NCBI GenBank assembly: GCA_043770215.1
Contig: JAYVIQ010000198.1
Location: forward strand, 1 to 14,355
Origin: JAYVIQ01 sp043770215
GTDB taxonomy: Bacteria > Bacteroidota > Bacteroidia > Cytophagales > JAAEPT01
Reading direction: 5' to 3'
DNA: 14,355 nucleotides
The translations under genes and the position numbers were made by a program. This document shows positions 8,056 to 14,355 of this stretch, piece after piece (position 1 is the first letter of the stretch; every line of letters begins with the position of its first letter). The notes beneath the pieces were generated by a model, which did no database searches, was not told where the DNA came from, and saw only the letters and a program-made list of their open reading frames with translations.

Positions 8056-9392
8056 TGAGTGATAAATTAGTAGTGGGTCTAGACATTGGAACAACCAAAA
8101 TCTGTGCAATAATTGGTCGTAAAAATGAATTTGGCAAATTAGAAATACTTGGCATGGGCAATGCTGTTTCTGATGGTGTCATTAGAGGCGAAGTAACTAA
8201 TATTGATAAAACAGTAAGTTCTATCAACAAAGCTATATCAGATGCAGAGCAAGAAGCAAACATTAGAATTGGTAAAGTAATTGTTGGTATTGCAGGCCAG
8301 CACATTAGAAGTATAAAAATTCAAGATTCAATTTTAATAGACAACCCAGAAGGAGAAGTAAGCATAAACGAAGTTAAAAAATTAGAAAACGATATTTATA
8401 GAACTGTTACACCTCCAGGCACAGATATTTTGCATGTTATGCCTCAAGAATATTCAGTAGATGATTTATATGGTATAAAAGAGCCAGTAGGACATGTTGG
8501 TTCTAGACTTAAAGGCGAGTTTCATGTAATTACTGCCAAAACAAGAGCTATTCATAATATAAACAAATGCGTAAAGCGCTCGGGAAATTTGCCAGAAGGG
8601 TTAGAAATTCAATCTATGATGTTAGAGCCTATTGCTTCTAGCTTATCTGTTTTAACAGAGGAAGACAAAGAGGCTGGCGTAGTTTTAGTAGACATTGGTG
8701 GCGGTACAACAGATGTAGCTATTTTTTATGAAGGAGTCATTAGACATACCGCTGTAATTCCAATAGGCGGTAAAAGAATTTCTGAAGATATAAAAGAGGG
8801 ACTAAATATCTTGCCAAATCAGGCAGAAAAGCTTAAAGTAAAATACGGCTGTGCCATCCCAGATGAAACAAAAGAAAATGTAGTTGTTTCTATAGAAGGG
8901 CTAAGAAACCGAGCACCAAAAGAAATTTCAGTAAAATCTTTGGCGCAGGTAATAGAAGCAAGATTAGAAGATATAGTAGATTTAGTAAACAAAGAGATAG
9001 AAGATTCTGGTTTTTCAGATCGCTTGGGTGCAGGCTTGATTTTGACAGGTGGAGGGGCTCAACTATCTTACATAAAACAATTTTTTGAATATCATACTGG
9101 CTTAGATGTTCAAATAGGATATCCTAATGAGCATTTAGGTAAAACAAAATACGAAGAAGTAAAGTCACCTAAATACGCTACAGCCGTAGGCTTGGTTTTG
9201 GCTGGCTTTATGAATGTAGACAATAGAGAAAACAAATACTCAGAAATCATAAAAGCAGATGATAAAGGTGTTGCTAAAATACCAACTCTGCAATCTAAAA
9301 AAAGAGGTTTGAGTTTTTTTACACATTTAAATGAAACCATAAAGAGCTCAATCTTAGGTTTCGAAGAAAACATAGACAATACAAAATACTAA
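8052..9392 (+). CDS. ftsA: FtsA, actin-like divisome protein tethering FtsZ
   Basis: Actin-family ATPase on the cytoplasmic membrane face that anchors FtsZ and recruits later division proteins. Phosphate-1 motif GLDIGTTK starts at residue 9, phosphate-2 DIGGGTTD spans 214-221, and the adenosine motif LTGGGAQL has its glycines at 333-335. The 1C subdomain between them contains GKVIVGIAGQHI and the PQEYSVDD segment. A linker of about 50 residues ends in an apparent amphipathic helix (FFTHLNETIKSSILGF), the expected membrane-targeting sequence. Two tandem ATG codons at 8052 and 8055 are possible starts: the first overlaps ftsQ by 4 bases, the second by one base (TGATG). Either gives essentially the same protein. 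ftsZ follows 12 bases later, the classical partner arrangement. Confidence 0.96.
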   Translation: MMSDKLVVGLDIGTTKICAIIGRKNEFGKLEILGMGNAVSDGVIRGEVTNIDKTVSSINKAISDAEQEANIRIGKVIVGIAGQHIRSIKIQDSILIDNPEGEVSINEVKKLENDIYRTVTPPGTDILHVMPQEYSVDDLYGIKEPVGHVGSRLKGEFHVITAKTRAIHNINKCVKRSGNLPEGLEIQSMMLEPIASSLSVLTEEDKEAGVVLVDIGGGTTDVAIFYEGVIRHTAVIPIGGKRISEDIKEGLNILPNQAEKLKVKYGCAIPDETKENVVVSIEGLRNRAPKEISVKSLAQVIEARLEDIVDLVNKEIEDSGFSDRLGAGLILTGGGAQLSYIKQFFEYHTGLDVQIGYPNEHLGKTKYEEVKSPKYATAVGLVLAGFMNVDNRENKYSEIIKADDKGVAKIPTLQSKKRGLSFFTHLNETIKSSILGFEENIDNTKY

Positions 9393-9404
9393 AATATAGC
9401 CCTT

Positions 9405-10904
9405 ATGACAGATTTTAGATTCGAAGTTCCTACACACCGAAAATCAATTATTAAAGTAATTGGAGTAGGCGGTGGTGGAAGCAACGCAGTAGGGTACATG
9501 TACACACAAGGCATAGAAGATGTGGAGTTTGTAGTATGTAACACAGATCACCAAGCTTTAGAAACCAACCCTGTAAAAGAAAAATTGCAAATTGGTTCTC
9601 ATTTAACAGAGGGCTTAGGTGCTGGTGCTAGACCAGAGGTTGGTAGCAATGCCGCAAAAGAGAGTCGCGAAGAAATACGCAAACTATTAAGTAAAGATAC
9701 CAAAATGCTCTTTATCACAGCAGGTATGGGGGGCGGAACTGGTACAGGAGCTGCACCCGTTATTGCTGAAATTGCTAAAGATCTAGGAATCCTTACGGTA
9801 GGTATAGTTACAATGCCGTTTGGGTTTGAAGGGAAAAGAAAAAGAAAATATGCAGAAGAGGGTGTGGCAGAACTTAAAAAACACTGCGATACTGTTTTGG
9901 TTATTTTAAATGAACGATTGAAAGAAATTTACGGAGATTATGACATAGATCAAGCATTCTCTAAAGCAGATGATATTTTAACCAATGCTGCTCGTTCTAT
10001 AGCTCAGATAATCACGCTAAGGGCGAAAGTAAATGTAGATTTTGAAGATGTTCGTACAGTAATGAAAAATTCTGGACAAACAGTCATGGGGTCTGCCATA
10101 GCTAGTGGTCCTAACAGAGCACAAGAAGCTGTAGAAAACGCTTTAAATTCACCGTTATTAAATAATAGAGATATAACAGGAGCTCAGCGAGTATTGCTTT
10201 CTATAACCTATGCAGAAGATGCTAGAATGAAATTAAATGAATTAGACACTATAACCACCTATATAGAAGATATGATAGGCGAGGAGTCTGAAGAAGTAAT
10301 TTGGGGCGAAGGAATAGATACATCTTTACAATCTGGAGAAGTTAGAGTAACCATTATTGCCACTGGGTTTAATGAAGAGATCTCTGGGTTTACTTCTTCC
10401 AAAGCTCAAACCCTAGCTCAAGTAGTAGTAGAACCTACTGCTCAAGTACAAGTGGTAGAAGAAAGAAAAGTTGTTAGTTTAGAATCTTTTCAGCAGGAGA
10501 TAATACACCATAAGCCAGACACCACAGATCATCAAACGCTAACCTCAAATAAAATTGAATGGGATCTAAACCAAGAAATTGTAAGGTATAATTTAGATGA
10601 TGAATCTGAGATAACAGATCAAAGAATCATTAGCAAAGAAGAGACTAAAGAACTTAATCCCCAAGAAATGAGGATGAGTGACATAAAAGAGCGTATAAAA
10701 AGAATGGCTGAAGTAACTAGGTTAAAAGGAGAAAGTGGAGAAGATGGTTTCAATGCTTTTTTTGACGAGCCTGCATTTGCCCGTAGAAATAAAGTTATAG
10801 CAAATCCTACTAATTCATCAGATTCTAACCTTAGCCGTTATAGCTTAAATGATGACGATGAGATTGTTGGCAACAACCGTTTTTTTGATGATAATGTAGA
10901 CTAG
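9405..10904 (+). CDS. ftsZ: FtsZ, tubulin-like cell division GTPase
   Basis: Cytoplasmic GTPase that polymerises into the Z ring. N-terminal nucleotide loop GVGGGGSNAVG at residues 20-30, NTDHQAL, the tubulin signature GMGGGTGTG at 107-115, and the T7 catalytic loop NVDFEDVR at 210-217 with Asp212 and Asp215. The globular part ends near residue 325. About 130 residues of acidic, low-complexity linker follow, with a short basic helix (IKERIKRMAE, about 427-436) and PAFARRNKV at 456-464. The last ten residues, NNRFFDDNVD, match the C-terminal peptide style I recall for Bacteroidota FtsZ and should be the FtsA-binding tail. At 499 residues it is longer than E. coli FtsZ (383) because of the linker. 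It is the last gene before a strong terminator. Confidence 0.98.
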   Translation: MTDFRFEVPTHRKSIIKVIGVGGGGSNAVGYMYTQGIEDVEFVVCNTDHQALETNPVKEKLQIGSHLTEGLGAGARPEVGSNAAKESREEIRKLLSKDTKMLFITAGMGGGTGTGAAPVIAEIAKDLGILTVGIVTMPFGFEGKRKRKYAEEGVAELKKHCDTVLVILNERLKEIYGDYDIDQAFSKADDILTNAARSIAQIITLRAKVNVDFEDVRTVMKNSGQTVMGSAIASGPNRAQEAVENALNSPLLNNRDITGAQRVLLSITYAEDARMKLNELDTITTYIEDMIGEESEEVIWGEGIDTSLQSGEVRVTIIATGFNEEISGFTSSKAQTLAQVVVEPTAQVQVVEERKVVSLESFQQEIIHHKPDTTDHQTLTSNKIEWDLNQEIVRYNLDDESEITDQRIISKEETKELNPQEMRMSDIKERIKRMAEVTRLKGESGEDGFNAFFDEPAFARRNKVIANPTNSSDSNLSRYSLNDDDEIVGNNRFFDDNVD

Positions 10905-11140
10905 CATATCACTTTCTCATAAATATTAAAAGAGCCTATATGTTATGTATAGGCTCTTTTTTGTTTTTCGCTGTGTGTATTTTATCAATTTAAGTTAAGT
11001 TACAGCTGCCAAAAAGTCATTTATCTAAACGCTAAAATGCATTAAAACAAGTCATTTTGTCCTAAAAATGGTTACTATTGAGGCTGTATTCATTTTGGTA
11101 GTTATATTGTAAGCTATTATAAAATAAACTTTATCTACAA
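10905..11140. other. ftsZ-clpB intergenic region (236 bases)
   Basis: Non-coding, very AT-rich. It holds the ftsZ terminator in its first third and must hold the clpB promoter in the rest. I found no convincing match to the Bacteroidota primary promoter (TTG, then TAnnTTTG). Short repeats occur: AAGTCATTT at 11015-11023 and 11049-11057, and TCATTTTG at 11052-11059 and 11090-11097. No small reading frame or RNA gene was recognised. Confidence 0.7.
10928..10967 (+). terminator. Rho-independent terminator after ftsZ
   Basis: A perfect 13-bp inverted repeat pairs AAAAGAGCCTATA (10928-10940) with TATAGGCTCTTTT (10948-10960), separated by a 7-base loop, and is followed by a T-rich tract to 10967. 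It begins 23 bases after the ftsZ stop. The A run on the left side also makes it a possible terminator on the minus strand, but no minus-strand gene faces it. It marks the end of the dcw transcription unit and separates it from clpB. Confidence 0.93.
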
Positions 11141-13750
11141 ATGAACATAGACATTTACAGCATCAAGACACAGCAAATGATTCAAGAAGCCACAAATATG
11201 GGCGTTTTAAATAATCAAACTGTAATAGATACGGGTCATTTTTTATTGGCCATTTATAACATAGACCAACACATACTTCCTTTTATTTGCCAAAAATTAG
11301 GTAAAAATACCGATAGCATAAAATTAGCTGTTGAAAGCATAGTGGCTAGGTACCCAAAAACGCAAGACGCTAAACCAAGTTTAGGCAATTATGCAAACGA
11401 TGCACTACTAAGAGCCGAGAAATCCATCAAAGAATTTGATGATGAGTTTGTAACCTTAGAACACATTATTTTAGCCCTTGCAGAAGGAAAAGATTCTATA
11501 GCAGAAGTATTAAAAGATGCAGGCTTTAAAAAGAAAGATCTTTTGCCCATTATAAAAGAATTAAGAGGAGGAAAAAAAGTGAAAAACCAGAATGCAGAAA
11601 GCAATTACCAATCTCTAGAGCGTTACTCTATAAATTTAAATGATCGAGCAAAAAAAGGGAAAATAGATCCTGTAATTGGTAGAGATGAAGAAGTAAGAAG
11701 GATTTTACAAATTTTATCTAGAAGAACTAAAAACAATCCCATTTTAATAGGCGAGCCTGGTGTAGGAAAAACAGCAATTATAGAGGGTTTAGCTCAGCGA
11801 TTAATTTCTGGAGATGTGCCCGAAAACATAAAAGATAAAATTTTATATTCCCTAGACATGGGGCTTTTGGTTGCGGGAGCAAAGTACAAAGGTGAGTTTG
11901 AAGAGCGTCTAAAATCTGTAATTAAAGAAGTTACAGACTCTAATGGTGAGATTATTTTGTTTATAGATGAAATTCACATGCTTATAGGTGCGGGAGGAGG
12001 TGAAGGTGCTATGGATGCTGCCAACTTACTTAAACCAGCTTTAGCAAGAGGTGAAATTTTGGCTATAGGAGCAACAACCCTTAGCGAATATCAAAAACAC
12101 ATAGAAAAAGACAAAGCTCTAGAACGTAGATTTCAGACAGTAGTTGTAGATGAACCTTCTGCAGAAGATGCCATTTCTATTCTTAGAGGTATAAAAGACA
12201 AATATGAAGTGCATCATGGCGTAAGAATAAAAGACGATGCTGTGATTGCTGCTGTAGAGCTTTCTCAAAGGTATATATCGGATCGTTTTTTGCCAGACAA
12301 AGCCATAGACTTAATGGACGAAGCCGCATCTAAATTAAAAATAGAAATTGCTTCTGTACCCGAAGAACTAGACGAAGTAGAAAGAAAAATAATGCAACTA
12401 GAAATAGAGCGCGAAGCTATAAGGAGAGAAGGAGACTTAGACAAAGAAAAAACGCTTACAATAGAAATACAAGAGCTTAGCGGTAAGAGAGATGAGTTTA
12501 GAAACCAATGGCAGAGTGAAAAAGCATTAATAGACGGCATAAAAGCAGAAAAGCAAAACATAGAGCAATACAAATTAGAAGCCCAACAAGCCGAAAGAAA
12601 CGGAGATTACGGCAAAGTAGCCGAAATTCGTTATGGCAAAATAAAAGAAGCTGAAAGTAAACTAAACGAACTTCAAACCAAAGTAATGGAAAACTCCAAT
12701 GGAAAAACCATGCTTAAAGAAGAAGTAAATGCAAGTGATATAGCAGAAGTAGTAGCTCGTTGGACTGGCATACCTGTAAACCGAATGCTTGAGAGTGATA
12801 TACAAAAATTACTATATCTAGAAAGTGAGCTTAGTAAACGGGTAGCGGGTCAGGATGAAGCAATAGAAGCTGTATCAGATGCTGTAAGACGTAGTAGAGC
12901 AGGTTTGCAAGATCCAAACAGGCCAATAGGCTCCTTTATTTTCTTAGGAACAACAGGGGTTGGTAAAACTGAACTTGCCAAAGCTCTTGCAGAGCATCTA
13001 TTTAATGACGAAAAAGCTATGGTAAGAATTGACATGTCTGAATTCCAAGAAAAACATGCGGTAAGCCGTTTGCTAGGAGCTCCTCCAGGGTATGTTGGTT
13101 ATGATGAAGGCGGACAATTAACTGAGGCAATAAGACGAAGACCTTATTCTATAGTATTGTTAGACGAAATAGAAAAAGCTCACCCAGATGTTTTTAACAT
13201 ATTGCTTCAGGTTTTGGATGATGGTAGGCTTACAGACAACAAAGGTAGAACAGCCAATTTCAAAAATACCATTATTATCATGACTTCTAATACTGGAGCG
13301 CAAATTATACAAGATCATTTTAGCCATGCAGGAGGTAAAAATTTAGATTTAGTAGCAGAAGAAGCCAAAGCAGAGGTGCTACAGTTGCTAAAACACACCA
13401 TGAGGCCAGAATTTATTAATAGAATAGATGAGCTAGTGATGTTTAAACCTTTGGGCAAAAAAGAAATTAGAAAAATTGTAGACTATCAATTTCAAATCAT
13501 AAAAGATAGATTGGCAGAAAATGGTATTACTGTAGAATGCAATGATGATGTATTAGATTATTTAGGAGAGTTAGGATTTGACCCTCATTTTGGAGCAAGA
13601 CCTTTAAAGAGGGTTATGCAAAAAAGATTGCTTAATGAGTTGTCTAAAGAAATAATTGCAGGAAACATCAAAAAAGATTCGTTGGTAGCTATCACCAAAG
13701 AAGGAACTGAAATTAGATTTATAAACCTAGATAAAATCAATTTGATTTAA
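11141..13750 (+). CDS. clpB: ClpB, ATP-dependent protein disaggregase
   Basis: Hexameric AAA+ chaperone that, with DnaK, pulls polypeptides out of aggregates in the cytoplasm. Order of domains: Clp N-domain (about 1-145), first AAA+ module with Walker A GEPGVGKT at 204-211 and Walker B LFIDEIH, a long charged coiled-coil middle domain (about 400-530, rich in E, K, R, Q), then the second AAA+ module with Walker A GTTGVGKT at 603-610, Walker B VLLDEIEKAHPD, sensor TSNTGA, and RPEFINRIDELVMF plus GARPLKRVMQK near the end. The long middle domain and 869-residue length distinguish ClpB from ClpA and ClpC. The ATG at 11141 gives a standard N-domain. It is separated from ftsZ by a terminator, so it is expressed independently. 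An internal Shine-Dalgarno plus GTG lies at 11566-11581. Confidence 0.97.
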   Translation: MNIDIYSIKTQQMIQEATNMGVLNNQTVIDTGHFLLAIYNIDQHILPFICQKLGKNTDSIKLAVESIVARYPKTQDAKPSLGNYANDALLRAEKSIKEFDDEFVTLEHIILALAEGKDSIAEVLKDAGFKKKDLLPIIKELRGGKKVKNQNAESNYQSLERYSINLNDRAKKGKIDPVIGRDEEVRRILQILSRRTKNNPILIGEPGVGKTAIIEGLAQRLISGDVPENIKDKILYSLDMGLLVAGAKYKGEFEERLKSVIKEVTDSNGEIILFIDEIHMLIGAGGGEGAMDAANLLKPALARGEILAIGATTLSEYQKHIEKDKALERRFQTVVVDEPSAEDAISILRGIKDKYEVHHGVRIKDDAVIAAVELSQRYISDRFLPDKAIDLMDEAASKLKIEIASVPEELDEVERKIMQLEIEREAIRREGDLDKEKTLTIEIQELSGKRDEFRNQWQSEKALIDGIKAEKQNIEQYKLEAQQAERNGDYGKVAEIRYGKIKEAESKLNELQTKVMENSNGKTMLKEEVNASDIAEVVARWTGIPVNRMLESDIQKLLYLESELSKRVAGQDEAIEAVSDAVRRSRAGLQDPNRPIGSFIFLGTTGVGKTELAKALAEHLFNDEKAMVRIDMSEFQEKHAVSRLLGAPPGYVGYDEGGQLTEAIRRRPYSIVLLDEIEKAHPDVFNILLQVLDDGRLTDNKGRTANFKNTIIIMTSNTGAQIIQDHFSHAGGKNLDLVAEEAKAEVLQLLKHTMRPEFINRIDELVMFKPLGKKEIRKIVDYQFQIIKDRLAENGITVECNDDVLDYLGELGFDPHFGARPLKRVMQKRLLNELSKEIIAGNIKKDSLVAITKEGTEIRFINLDKINLI
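11566..11581 (+). promoter_or_regulatory. Candidate internal translation start in clpB (AGGAGG + GTG)
   Basis: AGGAGG at 11566-11571 is followed by seven A bases and an in-frame GTG (11579-11581) that encodes Val147, just after the N-domain. E. coli clpB is known to use an internal GTG near residue 149 to make a shorter ClpB without the N-domain. Seen: motif, spacing and frame. Inferred: use as a start. Caution: the AGGAGG encodes Arg-Gly-Gly, and Bacteroidota ribosomes largely ignore Shine-Dalgarno sequences. Confidence 0.45.
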
Positions 13751-13837
13751 GGGTTAATTAAAAAATTTGGCATTCAAAAGTAAACCTCTTTTTTAATAAA
13801 ATATTTACTAAAATTAACTAGCAAAAATACAACACCT

Positions 13838-14251
13838 ATGATAAAAAGATTTTTTCTTTCAATTTCTTACCTTTCAATACTAAGTCTAGGCTCATGGGCT
13901 CAAAGCATAAGTGGAAATGTAGTAAATAATTGCAATATGCCTATTGCAAATGCTCTAATTATGTTAGAAAATAACAACGCTATATTTACAAAAACAAATA
14001 GCACTGGTAATTTTACCATAGCTGGTACTGTCAATAGTAAATTATTTGTTTCTGCACTAGGCTTTGAAACAAAGAAAGCACTAAATATAACATCTACAAC
14101 AGCCAATAAAATAATTTTAGGAGTAGACCCTATTATAGATTTAGGTGATGTGTATCATATTAGTTTTGATCACATGAGACCAGGACCTAGTTTTACAGAA
14201 ACAGAACTAAAAAAGGATTTCCCTACGGCAAACGGAATTGGATTTGTCTAA
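13838..14251 (+). CDS. Small secreted carboxypeptidase-regulatory-like domain protein, probably frameshifted
   Basis: A 137-residue product as read. Residues 1-21 form a signal peptide: basic MIKR, a hydrophobic core, and a likely cleavage after SWA before Gln22. Residues about 24-110 resemble the carboxypeptidase-D regulatory-like beta sandwich common in Bacteroidota surface proteins: ISGNVVNNCNMPIANALIML, then STGNFTIAG, LFVSALGFETKK, and a closing strand near IILGVDPIIDLGDV. The last residues after about 124 (KKDFPTANGIGFV) match nothing I know. Right after them, in another frame, lies a sequence ending like a T9SS sorting signal. Removing one A from the six-A run at 14209-14214 would give a continuous 158-residue protein. 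No function can be named; the domain is a structural or binding module. It follows clpB by 87 bases, without an evident link. Confidence 0.65.
   Translation: MIKRFFLSISYLSILSLGSWAQSISGNVVNNCNMPIANALIMLENNNAIFTKTNSTGNFTIAGTVNSKLFVSALGFETKKALNITSTTANKIILGVDPIIDLGDVYHISFDHMRPGPSFTETELKKDFPTANGIGFV
14209..14215 (+). other. Six-A homopolymer / A_AAA_AAG heptamer at the frameshift
   Basis: Six A bases followed by G sit exactly where the frame of the secreted protein and that of the T9SS-like tail can be joined. The heptamer is in phase as A_AAA_AAG, a known -1 slippery form, but a -1 shift gives only a short ending (GFPYGKRNWICLK then stop). The tail needs a +1 shift or loss of one A. Confidence 0.4.
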
Positions 14252-14315
14252 AGTAAAGAACGGATTGTACTTTTTAAAATCAGAGGGGAAATCACAAAAA
14301 ATTGTAAAGCAATAA
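14214..14315 (+). pseudogene. Out-of-frame T9SS type A sorting-signal-like C-terminal tail
   Basis: Frame three reads RISLRQTELDLS, then KVKNGLYFLKSEGKSQKIVKQ and a TAA stop at 14313-14315, after an in-frame stop at 14208-14210. The pattern of D-L-S, about four residues, N-G-L-Y-F-L-K, then a charged turn and K-I-V-K-Q at the very end is typical of the final strands of the type IX secretion C-terminal domain. It has no start of its own. Only the last half of a normal domain (about 70-80 residues) is recognisable, and no PNP motif precedes it. Most likely the detached end of the gene starting at 13838. Confidence 0.6.
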
Positions 14316-14355
14316 TCTAAAATCAATTAGTAAACGGCTAAGTAAATTCTCTAGC

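Noticed and set aside
9317..9325. TTTTACACA, a relaxed DnaA-box match in ftsA
   Set aside because: It fits only the degenerate TTWTNCACA form in an AT-rich run; such matches are expected by chance and it lies far from the ftsQ cluster.
11052..11097. Possible Bacteroidota promoter at TCATTTTG upstream of clpB
   Set aside because: The second base breaks the TAnnTTTG pattern and no TTG lies at a suitable distance upstream.
11995..12013. AGGAGG followed ten bases later by an in-frame ATG inside clpB (Met291)
   Set aside because: It encodes the conserved Gly-rich GGGEGAMDAANLL segment of the first AAA+ module; a start there would split the domain. It shows that Gly codons here produce SD-like strings by chance, a caution for the 11566 site.
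13776..13794. Weak hairpin AAAAG/CTTTT with T run after clpB
   Set aside because: Only five base pairs, four of them A-T; not strong enough to call a terminator, although clpB must end somewhere near.
14316..14355. A further gene at the right edge
   Set aside because: The last 40 bases contain no start or recognisable coding pattern on either strand; too short to judge.

Overview
The window is an AT-rich, gene-dense stretch that reads as part of a Bacteroidota chromosome. Evidence: the gene order (murE-mraY-murD-ftsW-murG-murC-ftsQ-ftsA-ftsZ) is the compact division and cell wall (dcw) cluster of that phylum without murB or ddl; MraY has an enlarged periplasmic loop; FtsZ has a long linker and ends in a DNVD tail; most starts lack a Shine-Dalgarno sequence; and a type IX secretion (T9SS) sorting-signal-like peptide is encoded near the right edge. 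The class is uncertain. MurE carries the DNPR motif, which predicts meso-diaminopimelate peptidoglycan.

Layout: bases 1-10904 hold nine same-strand genes with gaps of 2-12 bases or short overlaps (ftsW/murG 4, murC/ftsQ 8, ftsQ/ftsA 4), so they are almost certainly one transcription unit. murE is cut by the left edge. MurC, MurD and MurE build the UDP-MurNAc-peptide, MraY and MurG make lipid I and lipid II, FtsW (a SEDS protein) polymerises glycan at the septum, FtsQ connects the periplasmic divisome, and FtsA tethers the FtsZ ring to the membrane. The unit ends at a strong intrinsic terminator (13-bp perfect stem plus T tract, 10928-10967).

A 236-base intergenic region follows, then clpB (disaggregase), separately transcribed. 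After 87 bases comes a small secreted protein with a carboxypeptidase-regulatory-like beta domain. Its apparent T9SS-like C-terminal tail lies in another frame and is rejoined by removing one A from a six-A run.

No wholly new system is visible; the core genes look canonical. The points most worth a second look are: (i) an AGGAGG plus in-frame GTG inside clpB at residue 147, close to the place where E. coli makes its short ClpB form; (ii) three perfect DnaA boxes plus one near-match within 462 bases of ftsQ; (iii) the homopolymer frameshift that detaches the T9SS-like tail. No gene-free stretch exceeds 300 bases, and I saw no RNA genes, IS elements or CRISPR arrays.
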